Positions 23,197 to 36,390 of a stretch of DNA of 64,000 nucleotides are shown here, piece by piece; position 1 is the first letter of the stretch; each line of letters opens with the position of its first letter. Location: contig CM049311.1 in the NCBI GenBank assembly GCA_026874595.1, positions 50,161,676 to 50,225,675 on the forward strand. Direction: 5' to 3'. Both the position numbers and the translations under genes were made by a program. The notes under the pieces are model-generated. The model was not told where the DNA came from. It ran no database searches and was given only the letters and a program-made list of their open reading frames with translations. This stretch comes from Sipunculus nudus (lineage: Eukaryota; Annelida; Sipuncula; Golfingiida; Sipunculidae).

Positions 23197-25343
23197 ATCT
23201 GCAAGAAGCTGGCTGGATGCGGGCAGGGCACAGCCGAATGGTGCACCAATGTCGGCAACGAACTAGGCCAAGTCCTCAACTGTGTGTTGACCTGTGAGGA
23301 GTCCGTGGAAATGTTACAGCCAATGACGAGGGGCCTTATGGACCGGTACAAAAATGCCGGTGAAGAACCACCGGTCCTCGTGTATTTAGATCGGGGTTGT
23401 TGCCGTGTCAATGGAGTATCGGCCACTGAGAAACTGTTCGACGAGTGGGTGGAGTCTGGCATGATCATCCGTCTCGACATTTTTCATTGGATTCATCGCT
23501 TTGATGCCGCACTGGTCTTATCCTACAAAAAGATGACATGGCGCTACCGGTCAAGGCAATACGAGCCGGCCATACCTCCAAACTTGATTCTCTGTCATAT
23601 GCACAGATCATCCAGTACGATTCGTCAAAGGATGACCTGGAACACTTTGTGCGTCGCATTACTGCGGGCGCTCAGGAGACGTACACAAGAGTGCAGAATG
23701 ACATAGCGATCCTGAAAGGTCAAGCAGGCTTGGATGAAAACCAGATCCATCTGTTCAAGGATGAGGCCGCTAATGACCAGGTCTGGGCTGGTCAGCAGAA
23801 ACATCTTGAATGCATGCAAGACCCTCCAGGCATGAATATGTATACCATCGTCAAGCATGTGACACGCAAAGAAATAGACCTGCCTTATTACAGGACCGTG
23901 CGTGGCAGCAACAGCTTGCAGGGTTTCCATGCGTTTTTTCCCAGCATGATCCCAGGCCCACGATGTGCAGCAGTGCCATTCCAAGTATATTTACTGAGTG
24001 GCATTGCGCGCTGGAATGCCGACCGAGAAATTTCCAGCCACCTGTTCCTGCTGGTGATGAAATTATGGGACTGGAATTCCTGTTCAGCCAGTCCAATGCG
24101 TCTTTCAGTACCACCAAGCATTACCAGCAGACACGGGAGACTCTCCAGACAGTTGATGACGGCAACGAAGATGATGAGGTGGTCCAGGCCATGGATGAGG
24201 GTGACGAGGATGTTGGCCAGGACCCTGGTTACGCAAGCGGTGAGGAGGTCACATCCCTGTCCAACCTGCAGCTCACTGATGCTGCTGTCACCTCTGACCG
24301 CGATCCATGTGCCGACGATGTGTGTGGACCCTGTCACCTTCCTGGATACCAACATGTGGAGGAGCTTAGTGGTATCCTGGTTAAAATAGCCCTGGAAGAG
24401 GGCAGGTTGGCTCTCACAGCTGCGGAAAGAGAGGCTGTCACTGCTGCCTGGAACAAACTTGAACTGCACGACCGCAATACACAGCAGTTTAACACCGTGT
24501 ACCGTTCAAGATGGGGATACTGCTCTTTTCCAGAAACAGCTGCAGTCACCCAAAAAATCAAGTTCGGTAAGCGCCATTCTCCTGCTCACTTGATTGACGC
24601 GAGAAAAACTGGCTTGTTTACTGCATCATCAAACAGTTGTGGCTACACCCCAACTGTGCGGCTCAAGGAGCGTCCCCCCCCCCCCCCCCGAAAGCATTAC
24701 ATCGACTTCAAAAGCGTTTCGCCGTGGATGACCCACAACTCTGTAAACTCGGGATACCCCTGCTCAAGATCAACAGCAAGTGTGTCGCCGATTTTATCAG
24801 ACGACAAGAAGCTCTAGTTGGTAGGCACGTGGTGGATGCCGCGGAGTCCATCTTGACACGGCCAGACATCTCACAGTCCTCTATGGAACATGCTGTTGAG
24901 CTGACTGAGGTGCGCCCTGCAACATCAAGGCCACAAACCATCTATAAAGTGGTCCCAAGTCTGGCTGGCACCAGATCTGTGAAAGTGAGGAGGGACCACT
25001 TTATTTCACCCATTTCATCTCCATCAACAGAACCATCAGCGTCATCTTCAGCACATGCCAGCACTCCAAAAATGGTCACCCAAGAATCCTCACCGCGTAC
25101 CATGGCAGGTCAACCATGTACAAAAAGAGGAAACTACAGCAACAAGGCCGTCCCGGTAACAAAAAAAAACCTTTCAAAAATTTTACATGTACACTGTGCG
25201 GGGAAGCCACAGAAGGTCACCACAAATACTTGAAGAAAACTTTTTGTGACAAAACCATGATGTCACCTTCAAAAGGGTTGACAAATAAAGTATTTAAACA
25301 TTTTGAAGAATTTAAGGAAACGGTTGACAAGTTAAATGAATAA
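23197..25343 (+). pseudogene. DUF6729-like gene, terminal exon with DDE-like core (frameshifted)
   Basis: Acceptor TTTAATAATAG|ATCTGC. Recognisable in order: GTAEWCTNVGNELGQVL, LVYLDRGCC (candidate second Asp), RLDIFHWIHRFDAAL, KAIRAGHTSKLDSLSYAQII, QDPPGMNMYTIV, FQVYLLSGIARWN, EIMGLEFLFSQ (possible third acidic residue), an acidic linker near 24160-24220, RWGYC, IPLLKINSKCVADFI and, at the C-terminus, CTLCGEATEGHH..FC, zinc-ribbon-like. It ends with TAA at 25341-25343. The frame changes at about 23525 (next to an apparent deletion of about 30 codons), about 24010-24060, the 16-C run at 24674-24689, and about 25110. As written it cannot encode one protein. Some of these breaks may be assembly errors. 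Confidence 0.7.
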
Positions 25344-25560
25344 GATGGTGGCTTCCCCCTCAATTTTGGCATACCCTTCAAAGTAGATTCCCTTTCCTTG
25401 GTGGCATCCACTGACACGGTAACGCCTCGCAAGTAGAGCAAGATCACTAGTTTTTAAGTTCTCTCCCCCCCCCCCCCGAAAACTTTATCCCAACAATTTT
25501 AGTGTATCAACAGTGAGTAAAAAATATACAATGAGGTTCACCTCGAGTCATCCTCGATTT
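25344..25560. other. 3' flank, no gene; poly(C) at 25465-25477
   Basis: No coding feature. A run of 13 C interrupts otherwise AT-rich sequence. Confidence 0.4.
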
Positions 25561-25579
25561 CAGCTATTTTTTTTTTTTA

Positions 25580-26170
25580 CCTGGAACATCAAGGGACGGT
25601 TACTAGTTTTCAAAAGCACTTGATAAACTTGTTGAAACAATTTGTGTATCAATATTGAGAGGAAAATCTGCAATACTGTCAAAGTTATTGGGTCCAGGAT
25701 ACCCCCCCCCCCCCTCGAAAGTCTCATTTGCAAGGTAAGATGAGAACTCGATTGAAACAGTTGGGTGTATCAAAGATGAGGGAAAATGTGCAGTACTTCA
25801 AAAGTTAAAGGATCCATTATTATCCTGGATTTCAACTGTTTTGACCTTGAAGATCAAGGGAACTGTTTACCAGTTTTCAAAAGCATCCAAAAAGCTTGTT
25901 GAAACAATTTGTGTTTCAATATTGAGGGGAAATGTGCAGTACTTCAAAAGTTATTTGTGTCAGAACACCAGCCTGAACCACTGATTTTCAAGGTCGTACG
26001 AGGACCCATTTGAAACAGTTGGGTGTATCAAAGTTGAGGAGAAAATATGCAGTACTTTAAAAGTTAGAGGATTTGCAGTAATCTTGGATGTCAGCTGTTT
26101 TTGACCTTGACCTGCAAAGTCATTTGAAGAAACGCATTTGAAGGTCTGGGTAACACAAATGTCAAGCTCA
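25580..26170 (+). repeat. Tandem repeat, about 2.3 units of about 265 bp
   Basis: AGTTTTCAAAAGCA at about 25602 and 25868, AACAATTTGTGT at about 25636 and 25901, and AACAGTTGGGTGTATCAAAG at about 25757 and 26015 give a period near 262. A further 13-C run sits at 25702-25714. Confidence 0.8.
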
Positions 26171-26204
26171 ATCTTTGCCAATTACATATACCATCACATT
26201 TGTG

Positions 26205-26425
26205 ATGTGATAGGGGTATAAATATCCTTTTACCTGTGATATTATGAGGTTGTAAACCTTTTTTATACCTGTGATGATGTGAGGTTGTAAACCTTTTTAT
26301 ACCTATGATATTGTGAGGTTGTAAAACTTTTTATACTTGTGATATTGTGAGGATGTAAACCTTGTTTACCTGTGATATTGTAAGGTTTGATATTGTAAGG
26401 TTGTTAACCTTTTTATACCTGTGAT
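26205..26425 (+). repeat. Minisatellite, about 5 units
   Basis: Units of roughly 45-55 bases built on ACCTGTGATATTGTGAGGTTG and TAAACCTTTTT. Confidence 0.85.
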
Positions 26426-27679
26426 ATAAGTACTGTTGTATATATGCATGATATAATCCTTAATAAATTTGAACTGCAGCCTATATGTATATTGCTTCAA
26501 ACAATATATATAATTTGAGTTGCCATGTGTCAATTGATGATGTCCAACGAGTAGTGGTATATAGTCCTCTTCTTGTCAGGAAGCAAGGAGAGCACAAGTG
26601 GGACCACATGCCCCCCGTACATCCCATGTACTGTTTACAGCTGCTTGTACAAACGTGGGCATGACCTGTAAGTTCCACCTATAAAGATCGTCTTAGACGA
26701 TGCCAGCATCCGAAGGTTGCCTTCACCATCATCCTAAAACAAAATTAGTACACGTTTGTGCAACCTTAAAAGACGGTTGTAATCTCCACATAGCCCCTCT
26801 TTGTGTTCTTTTGTAATCTGTTTATTTTACCAGCTAAGATAGAATTAAAATGGAAAAAAGATTATTACAAGCTTATTGGTGTTAACAACCTCTTCTTTCT
26901 GACTTGGTTTTTCCTGATTATTTTATGTTAAAAGTCAACAGTCTCAAGCTGTCCCTGTTGGAGCCAACCCAAATATTTTCAGAGATCCCTTATAAACCCA
27001 TGATAAAGATATATATATAATATTGAACGACCTACTTTGCCTGAAACAGATGCGTTTCCCATCGTCTACAAACATAATTTCATGAATTCGGGCCATCGAT
27101 GCAATTAAAAAAAATAGATATTTATCATCAGAAAGACATGAGTTTATTGAAAGATACACATTAAAATAAATTACTTTTAACAGGTTCATTGAAACCTGCT
27201 GTTTCGAGATTAAAAGTCTCATACATGATTTTTGAAGACGGGACAGTCGGTTGTATTATATACACGAGGCATATGCATAAAGAGCACGAAATATGTACAA
27301 CATGGACTAGAATGTGTACTTTTTACAATTTAATTTTACCTATCATCATTATGTAGAATGAACTCTCACCCAGTCAAGGTAGCCATTTGTCCACAAGTTC
27401 CACCTCTGCTCTTGTCTGTGGTATGGCGGGCATGACCGCTTGACCAGTTCCTTGCATTTGGCTTCGGCATGATGAGAAACTGGGGAAAGGTACTGTAATT
27501 GCTAGGACGCTCTCTTGTCTGGTGTAGTCGTTGTATACCTGCAAAATGAAAACATTGCATGTATATCGAACCAGTAAGACCAGGAATGTAAAATTCACAT
27601 GGATATACTTATATTCACCTTTCACGTGAGTACACTGTTACATATGTTTAACCATTAACTACATGCATCATAGGACTTT
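26426..27679. other. No gene seen
   Basis: No supported coding region. The minus-strand frames at 26944-27222 and 27374-27625 are short and without domain. Confidence 0.4.
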
Positions 27680-28020
27680 TGATAATTAGGACCCCGGTTG
27701 ACAAGCGTTGCCCTATAGTGAACACCGTGTCAGTCCGTCCATCCGTCCTTCAGTCAGCGACACTTTCTTTCGCGCGCGATAACTCAACAACAATCTACTG
27801 CAGCTTTCCCAAATTCACAGGGATAATTGGTACCTATGAAGGCTCCAGACCTATTGAATTACAGACCTGTCGGGGTTTTAATATGGCCGCCACAGCCCGA
27901 TTGCTGATTTTTCTTTCGCGCGATAACTCAACAACTACCTACTGCAGCTTTCCCAATATCACAGGGATCATTGGTGCCTTTGAGGGCTCCAGACCATTTG
28001 AATTACAAACTTGATCAGTA
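27680..28020 (+). repeat. Interspersed repeat with two tandem units
   Basis: A GTCCGTCCATCCGTCCTT head is followed by two units of about 142 bases, each with TTTCTTTCGCGCG..GATAACTCAACAAC, CTACTGCAGCTTTCCCAA and GGCTCCAGACC. This style (Cyt-rich head, 'GCGCGATAACTC') is common in molluscan interspersed repeats. Confidence 0.75.
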
Positions 28021-28369
28021 TCAAATGTGGCTAACAGACTTCATTCGGTGATTTTCTATTGCACACATTATTTCAGATATATCTTCTTTAATATCATTTG
28101 ATCCAGTAGGATTTTTTCCCTCATGCATATTGATAAAAACCTGTTTCTGTTTGTCGTATTTTTTCAAATTTAACTTAATTTTTCACCGATATGTAAACTA
28201 GTCCAGCACTAGCAGAAATGCGGAGCCCTCTGAGGACCATTGTCCGACGACATATAGTTCAATATAAATAATTCATTCCTTGAGTTTGGAACAAAAATTA
28301 TCTCATTTCATTTTTGATAGAAAACAAACTTTTTGCGTAGTTATCACGATTTTCATACCTGAGACAAAG

Positions 28370-28700
28370 AAGGAGAGACAGAGAAAATGGAGAGAACAGG
28401 GAATATTTGTATACGATAACCTGAGAGAAAGGAGAGAGAGGGAGAGAAGAGAAATCACTAGTATACAATAACGTGGGAGAAAGAAGGAGAGACAGAAAGA
28501 GAAAATGAATACAGAGAGAGAGGGAGGGAGAGAGAAAATACTTTACACAATAACCTGGGCAGAAGAAGAGACAGAAAGAGACAATGAACAGAGAGAGAGA
28601 AGAGAATACTTGTATACGAGAGAATGGAGAGACGAAAAGACAATATAGTGGAAAGACATGATGCTGGAGAGAGATATGAAAAACAGAAAGGGGAAATATG
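28370..28700 (+). repeat. GA-rich minisatellite, about 3 units of about 100 bp
   Basis: Units alternate GAGAGA-rich tracts with ATACGATAACCTGAG / ATACAATAACGTGGG / ACACAATAACCTGGG. The long Ser/Leu-rich minus-strand frame across it is a composition artefact. Confidence 0.85.
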
Positions 28701-29048
28701 TTATTTTCATAAAATTTATTATAATACACATTCGTTTTATTTCTCAGGGGACATTTATGTTTAGTAGATTATGTTAATCAACGGAATATTTATCAAAGAC
28801 CACCATGCTGTAATTATAATAGTTACGTCATGGCTAAGACAATGAGCCGTTCATCCTTCAGGACCTTTAAAACTACTTGATATTTTCATATTCATAAAAT
28901 CACATTAATCGTAATATATATAGTTTTATAGTGTTCGATATTTCTCAAACTCATATGTTATTGATAGATACTGGGACCCGTCCAGATGGGTTCGAAAAAA
29001 CCGACCCGTCTGTCTCAAACCCGTCCATTTTGGGATGACACCACTAAT

Positions 29049-29270
29049 TATGTGCCCCGCTCCGCGGATAGGGGGGACATTGATTTGGGTTTGTCTGTCT
29101 GTCACTCTGTCTGTCTGTCCGTCCGTCAGGTTTTCGTTTCCGTGCGATAATCTCCTAAATATTATCCCATTTCATTCAAATATTTGTCAGTGATGGCTTT
29201 AAGGCTTAATTGGTTGGGATTGGTCTTGGAGTGCCTGGCTTCTGTCTGTCTGTCTTTTCGTTATCAAGCA
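29049..29270 (+). repeat. Hairpin-headed interspersed repeat
   Basis: GTGCCCCGCTCCGCGGATAG and GGGGGGACAT form a GC-rich stem, followed by (CTGT)n/(CCGT)n and TTTTCGTTTCCGTGCGATAA. No tandem core is visible. Confidence 0.65.
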
Positions 29271-29619
29271 TAATAAACAAGAAGATCCCAAAAGCGGGAG
29301 ACATTAATTGCACGAATTTGCTTGTTCAGTATGAGGTAATTACATTACTCGTTAAATAAACTCATATACTTCTTTCTCTTATTCTTCTCTCTCATCACAA
29401 GGCAAGGGAAACCTGACAGATTTTCTCACCCAATGTTTCTTAAAATCCACCAACAAAACTAACAATAAGGCCTCAGGTTTCTTAGTTACTCAAGGAGGCA
29501 TATAAATGATTTTTGGAAATAATACCATATCGCACTTGAAAAAAATTGAATTTTCCACCACTATTTTCTGTATATAAGTTTCCGTAGAGACCATAAATAT
29601 AAAATATTTTAAAACTTAA

Positions 29620-29829
29620 TGATCCTGGAATGTCAATTAAATTTATTACCCAATTCTCACCTAACCATAACCCTTCCGTCGTTTCTATTTTTATCTTTGC
29701 TCCCGACGCATCCTGAAAATATTTAAAAGATTAAAACATTAATATATAGAATCCAAATCAGATACAATTATAGTGCATATTGTGCAATTTTTGTTTCACT
29801 ATATCAGGTTAAGTAATTAATTTTGGGGC
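29620..29829 (-). pseudogene. LINE reverse-transcriptase fragment (motif C region)
   Basis: Collinear with 61170-61290 of the better copy. The minus strand encodes KIAQYA and then runs into a stop where that copy has the catalytic ADD. A dead fragment of the Tx1/L1-like family. Confidence 0.6.
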
Positions 29830-30532
29830 ATTTAATTCTGAATTTGTCCTGGGTCGGGCTCGAATTGCGGGTCCTCTTGACGTAACGGCGTATCATGTGT
29901 AGCATCAGGGTTGTCCTCTGTGGATTAGGTCTGTACCGGGTTCGCTCCGGACAGTCCCGCTGAAGATGGCCTTCTTGTTTGCAAACTCAACATGTACGCG
30001 TTTTCCCTTTATGACGGATATAGGCCACAAAACGTTTTTTTTCCATGCCAAAACTGCATCCTATCGGGAAGGTCCTTACGTACTTGCATCCATACCTCTT
30101 GGTCGAGCATCGGTAAATCTGTTCACAGCCATATAACTTCTGTCTGCAACTGTTCAGGATCTTGTCATAATCGCAAAAACGCAGGCGTTACCTCGTTTAT
30201 GATGTCAAAGGGGAGACCCCTAAGGGAAAATGAAACTGGTCTATAATTCTCCCCTAGCTTGTATCTAGAGTTCTGGCCAGACATTGAACTCCCTCCACGG
30301 CAACCCCCTCAGCCTCCTCAATAGACCTGAAGACCAACTGCAAAATAGTGGCTGACATTGCAAGAGCTGCTCTCAAGCTGTCCCCGTGAAGGTGTAGAAG
30401 CTCTTGAATGGCAAGATTGACCTCGACGTTGGCGAATTCGTGTACTCACAAGACAGACGTATCAGAGTGGTGAATATAACTAACCAGGGTGGAGGTGACG
30501 TGTCCCCCATCCCAGGGGTTAGTTGGTGGCAT
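29830..30532 (-). pseudogene. Tx1/L1-like LINE ORF1, broken copy
   Basis: Begins ATG at 30532-30530 with MPPTNPWDGG, the same start as the ORF1 copies near 55406 and 63922. Recognisable pieces are VNLAIQELLHLHGDSLRAA, VEGVQCLARTLDTS, LRGLPFDIINEV and, at 29951-29992, a CCHC zinc knuckle (CKQEGHLQRDC) whose first half is hit by a TGA. Several in-frame stops occur. ORF1 proteins of this type bind the element RNA in the cytoplasm. The copy begins about 30 bases after a LINE 3' terminus. Confidence 0.7.
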
Positions 30533-30559
30533 CCTAAGACGAAATACCCACTAAGCTAG

Positions 30560-30680
30560 GGAAACGGTTTTTATATTGTTTATTAAAATCAACATATATA
30601 CAACAATATATACATTCATATATTGTACATGCACATACACCTTACAAAAGAAGTTCCATAAATACATAACGTGCAGTCTT
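30560..30680 (-). mobile_element. LINE 3' terminus, short fragment
   Basis: On the minus strand it ends with AATAAACAATATAAAAACCG, the terminal signature also found at 30961, 55452, 58603, 59013 and 63968. It is sandwiched between two ORF1 fragments. Confidence 0.75.
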
Positions 30681-30689
30681 CCTCAATAT

Positions 30690-30960
30690 ATAAAAGGAAA
30701 CGAAGTTTGAATGTCGTCGCCGATAACGAATAAGCCGCACGAAGACTATCACCATAAAAATCAGACAACTCCTTCATCGCCGCGTCGACCTGAACTTGCG
30801 AGAACGGGTGAACACAGACACACGACGTATTCGAGTGGGGGCGATTACTAGCCCCCCCCCCCCCCCCCCCAATCCATCCAACGGCCTAGTGGTTGGAGGT
30901 ATCAGGAAGCGATGCGAAACACTTACTTAGCAGTGACAAATGCAATCAAATTACTGATCA
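30690..30960 (-). pseudogene. LINE ORF1 5' fragment
   Basis: Encodes a degraded TTRPLDG start, then SNTSCVCVHPFSQVQVDAAM, KELSDFYGDSLRAAYSLSAT, aligned to the N-terminal part of the ORF1 at 63574-63922. It contains a 19-base poly(C) tract (30852-30870) and is cut off after about 80 codons. Confidence 0.65.
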
Positions 30961-32350
30961 CGGTTTTTATATTGTTTATTAAAATCAATATATGTACAAT
31001 GATACAATAATATGTAAATACATAATCCAACATCATCATGTTCAAATATCTACATGCATATGCATACCCAAACAGATTTCAAACACCTGAAACAAAACAG
31101 CTGAAATCAACCGGAAGTAAACCAAATCAAAGGAAAAGAATCAAAACAAACAACCAACAATACAATCACAATGCAGATATATAAATACCTATATGCTCCA
31201 CTGTTCTTACATTACTGAAAGAGAAAAGAAAGTGTCCGCATATTACTCAAAGACTCAATAAATTAAGAATTTCAAGTAAGGTCTTAACCCTACTCTCAAT
31301 ACATAAACCAGTGAACAAAACATACAATCCTACCTTCAAAACTAAACTGTAATATATAAAACAAAAATATAGCATAGTCATATCATTACCACCTACAGAC
31401 ATTAACTAACCATGTCCGTTTTCTACACGCTAGTCCATTAAAACCTGTATGCAAAACATAAATGATACGTATAACCGATTCAAACTGAAACTCAACCCTG
31501 ATCAAAATGAAATCATACACCACAAAACATTACCCAACATAACATAAAAATAAGCTTATTCACATAATACCTTAATCTCTAAGTGCCCTCTGGCGGCAAA
31601 AATATACATATTCATACATCAAAATAAACGTCAAATAACTAAATCCTAGTAACAAACTCCAATCCAGATAGCATCTCTTTACTTATATCATCAGAGCTAC
31701 AAACAAAAGCCCATCTCAAATACCTAAACCATAACCCAAAATAAATAAAATTTAAACCAAATTCAAGATCCCAAATTCCGTATTGTGTCCGATTATAAAA
31801 TTACACAAATAACATTTCTAAATCAAAAATACAAGTTTAAATCCTTCGTTAACAGAACACAGAGCCTCTTTATAACACCACTGTTTCTTGAATAAATCTT
31901 TCGACTGTTAGAATTTCTGTTTACAAGAGAAATATTCCTGTTTTATCCTACTGGTTATAATATTCTTAAGAAACAAAGAAATAACATCGATTTAATCGGT
32001 CGAGATACGATGCTGTTATTTCTATTAGTCCATAAAACATATTTAGTTGAAATCAATACGAAATCTAGAAAGAAAATAATTCTCTTCCGATAATTCTCGC
32101 CATTTATGGCGGAACCCCAAACATACTGAAAAAATTAAAATTCAAAGGTTGACCCGCAATTTTATGAAATAACAACTTCGTTTCCTTCCAAAAATTAAAA
32201 GCTACCGTATAATCTGAAAAAAGGTATTAATTGATTTCCATTTGTTGACATCATGACACAACTTGCTAGAAAGAATACGACATTTAACCAAATAATCTTG
32301 TTGGTAGTCATAAATCTGCAATTTAGGTCCAGTTAAAACCGATAATTTTA
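30961..32350 (-). pseudogene. LINE 3' end: ORF2 C-terminal remnant plus 3' UTR
   Basis: The terminal signature lies at 30961-30990, followed upstream by TACATAATCCAACATCATCATG, shared with 55500-55525. The stretch around 31880 and 32160-32300 aligns with 59866 and 60110-60290 of the best copy, which encode the end of ORF2. No continuous frame remains. Confidence 0.6.
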
Positions 32351-35300
32351 ATTACCATAACATTAACTAAATATCTGTTTTACCTGTAAATCCTTATGGA
32401 AAATTCTCTATTTATCGATACAAACTAGTACTAGTCAGGGGGCCAAAGCTAGTATTTTTGAAAAAAATTGCCCGGGCTGATATAGAATTTTCAATTTATT
32501 TTTCGTGGAAGTAGACATCTTGGGAATCAGAAAACCAATGTTGGCTATCAGGACACTCTTGCACAACATTGCAAGGAGCATTTTGTGTGATAAGCCAAAT
32601 TGGGCTCTCTCATTCCCCTTATGAACTAAAACAGCAAGTTATATCTTAAAACGTTGGTATTTATGTTCACAAACATAATAAGATACACAAAGTTGATTTT
32701 AAAAAACCTTCAATAATATATGTGAACAAGTATTGCTTACAAGAATCAAAATATAACCAAATTTCTTTCGAGCAATCTCACATAGTGAACACAGTTTCTG
32801 TATGCTTTTACACAAAGACCTTTTTAAAGCATTAATATTTTATATGATTATTCCTCTTTCTTTTAGTTACATGCATTAGTTGCTGAGGTGAAAGACAGAT
32901 ATGTAGCAATGCCTTTTGTATCCCTACCCCCTTATTCATGAGAATGATCGCTAAAACAGGAAGCGGCAGACAACGAGAAACTTTACTTAAAAATATATTC
33001 ATATGAAACTTCTTACATTTGTAAGCATAAAAATAACTAATCAACAAATCAAAATCACTCTACCAAGATCAGTTTTCCCTTTAAAATTGATTTTAATACA
33101 ACTATATCTGAGCGGAGATGTGCTAAAACCTACCAATGGATGAGAAAAACTAGAACGTGCTTCATATTAAAACTGTTTATAGTGTCTCTTGCATGACTGT
33201 AGGGGACCTTTGAAAAGGGCCATATGTAAGGAGATGGTGGACCAAAATATACACAAAGGCTAACTGGTATGAAAATGTTCGTATGGGTATCTAGTTTAAG
33301 TCTGCCTGATGCCAGTTTCAAAATTAAGGGCGTTTTTGGAAAATCCCATCTGTAGATTGGCATGGTTAGGCACAGAAAGAAACATCACAGATCAGGAAGT
33401 GGTGTCACTTAAATGTCCCTAACTTACTTAATATTCAATGTACTTACTTCAAAATACCCTCTACGTATCGCCAACTAAATTCCCTCGAATAGAATGAGGA
33501 GAATAATTGATTAATTATGTACATTTATTTGGTTGGGTAATTGATGTTGGAGCTATTTGAGTAATAACGAAAACCGTTTTTCCTGTGTTTTTAGACTCGT
33601 CTTATTTTTAAATCAGGACCGATTCAGAATAATACATATAAGTTATCACGGGATATCTTTTTACTTGGAGACAACATAGAATTCCATTGATAAGTTATAG
33701 ATAATATTTTACTGCAGCCAGGTGTATGTCAATTCAATAAAATGTCGTATAATTATATAAATATAATATTTATATAAATACATATAAATGTAGGGTTTAT
33801 CTCTCTATCATGATACAGTATGTATGGCCACATTATTTATCTCCTAATATATATGGTATGAGTTAAATAGATGTGCACATCACCTCCAGTTCAATAAAGA
33901 AATAGTTGTAGAAAATGAAACAGATGTTCAAATCCTTTAACTAGAGGGCACATATTAGTGCATAAAACCTCTTCCAATCCAAAACAATCCACTGGATCCG
34001 TAATGCGCTTTTTGTACCTAAATTCAATGATTTTTTAAAAATATTTCATGCCTGGCACTCCACAAAGTTTCCAGAAAATCAGTTCACTCTGTTTTATGCA
34101 TGGTCTTGATGATGAAGCTACTAATTAGACGGTCAGTAGCCCAGCGCTAACCCAGTGCGAGTTTTTAGTGATATACATCCCAGATGAACCTGCCTGAAAA
34201 TAATCGGCTTCGAGGGCAAAATGATATTTACATTTGATTAATATCAAACGTGTGATATGTAGAGTGTGTACAGACAGACAAAAAGATAAAGACGTACATA
34301 CAAAATTGAGTCAACTGAACCATAGGCCGGCCGATTCCAATATTCTAGCAGGCAATCATCATACCGAGGTGAAAACATAACCTCCTCCGTCGCAGAAGCG
34401 AGTCACATGAATACCGAAGTGTGGTATCATTTATTAGTGTATAAATACAAATTATCGGCAGGGCACGAATCATATCTACCAGACCAAGAATTTTCTTGTC
34501 AAACCTCCAATCAGATGATAATTGATTCTTCTTGAAAGGACAAAGGCCACAGGAATTTATATTCTATGGGTTCAAGGTATAGGAACATATGAAACACGTA
34601 GGAAGTCACGCCTTTCTTTGTAATCAGGGTTATTTAATGCTTTATATATAAGAAATAACGGATCGCATTTAAACAAGTATTCCCGTCATGAATTTTACAA
34701 CCCTGCTTTCAGAATAATATTGCATCATCTTTCAGTACAAAATCATTAAGAGCTGATGATCAGATCAAATAAACCTTGATCTTGGATAGATTCATCTTTA
34801 GCAGTAGGTCTGTGGCTTAACCTGGATTTTTGTTTCATTATTATTATGATTTGGATACAAACCCTTATTAAATAACAACAAATAACAATTTGTGCCATGC
34901 AAAAAGCTGGTTTGGAGAGTGATAACTATAATATATCATCAACACCTTTATCCACATCTTATACACCATACAAGGATAAATGTCAATAGGATCATATCTT
35001 TAACAATGTCCTGAACTCTTAAGAGCATCTCTGTAATTTTTCGAAATAACTTTTAAGTTTCCTTTAACTGAATTTTTAGTTCTGCACATCATCGTCATTT
35101 TTGTCCCTCTCTTAGAGGGGTCAGGATTTATACGATCAGTTTATGCTGATCAATTGAGGGACATGATTCTTTAGGCTTGTGTTTTTGTATATTTGTACTA
35201 CATTTTAAGTTATTTCAATTGAGTTTGGCAAATATTTCTTTAGAGTTTACTTTCAGCTTTTCAATATTTTGATGTGGATCATAAAAATGAAATTTGAATA

Positions 35301-35860
35301 AATTCAACGCGACCCTTTCATTACAATATTTACCAAGAGTTGTAAAATTTCGGTTTGGATTGTCCACTTTGGTTTATTCATTCAGGCATAATCTTTTTTT
35401 TACATTTCTTAATAAATGATTTCCTTATATGGGTAGCACGAATTGACCTTGAATTGACTAAACATATTGATCTTGAACCTAGTTTATCCTTTGAAAGAAA
35501 ATGATGACACCCAGTAAATGGAAAAAAAATATTCAGAATTCAGTAATTTTGAAAATTAAAAATATATCAATAAAACCATTCTAAAGTTATTCGTTGTTAT
35601 TTTATATTTAACATCAGACCACAAAACTGAATTAGAAAATTTCAGTCAGGCGCATATCAGTATAACTGGACCACCTTGAATTAAAATTCGCACAAAAACC
35701 ATTTTCTAAACAGTAGTTACATGGATTAACTTTAAACATCCTAGTTCAGTATGAAGAAAAAAAGTCATCATTTCTTAAAACTGCGATATACTGCATGCTA
35801 AAGCTTGTACATGATGCCACCTACTTTAATTAGTTCTTGCTTTTTCTTTTTTACATGCAG

Positions 35861-35863
<3 letters not shown>
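32351..35863. other. No gene seen
   Basis: 3.5 kb of AT-rich sequence without a supported gene, RNA or repeat boundary. The frames at 32832-33047 and 33130-33363 have no domain. Confidence 0.45.

Positions 35864-35908
<45 letters not shown>
35864..35908. repeat. (TA)n microsatellite
   Basis: About 22 TA units. Confidence 0.97.
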
Positions 35909-35911
<3 letters not shown>

Positions 35912-36390
35912 GAGAGCAAAAAAGTTTCTTTTGAATGAGAAATATAAAATAATTGTATAGTGTACATTTTCCGTATCACGAATGCACGAACATCCTTTTA
36001 AGCTTTTAATGTCCTACATTTACAGGACACAGTTTTGATAATGTCTGGTTTTGCTTGTTTGGACATCATTACTGATAAAAGTTTTCCTTTATCTATGGTC
36101 CGGCTAAACTCTATTGGGGGTGGCAGATCTGGGTGACTTGTGCCCCTTTGTAAGGTGCTATAGATATATAGTACATGAGAACGTGAAATCTGAACGCATC
36201 CACTGTGAGAGGTAGTGCTCTGAGGTCTGGCTTTGTCAATGCATACATGTGGTGCCTGAGACTGTCGAGAGAATCAAAACCACTTTTTCTGTATCTGTGC
36301 TTTCTGTATCTGTGTTTCTGTAGAGGTTATCTCGAATATAACCAGCAACGGCACTGACGTGCTGAAAATTACAATCAAATAAACATTTTT
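35909..36390. other. No gene seen
   Basis: No supported feature. Confidence 0.4.

Noticed and set aside
23465-24561. Long minus-strand frames over the transposase exon
   Set aside because: They are shadows of the plus-strand coding sequence, which has splice sites and recognised motifs.
18800-26425. CRISPR-like arrays
   Set aside because: The units are long, diverged tandem repeats without regular spacers, and the sequence is eukaryotic.
28298-28729. 143-codon Ser/Leu-rich minus-strand ORF
   Set aside because: It is the antisense of a GA-rich minisatellite.
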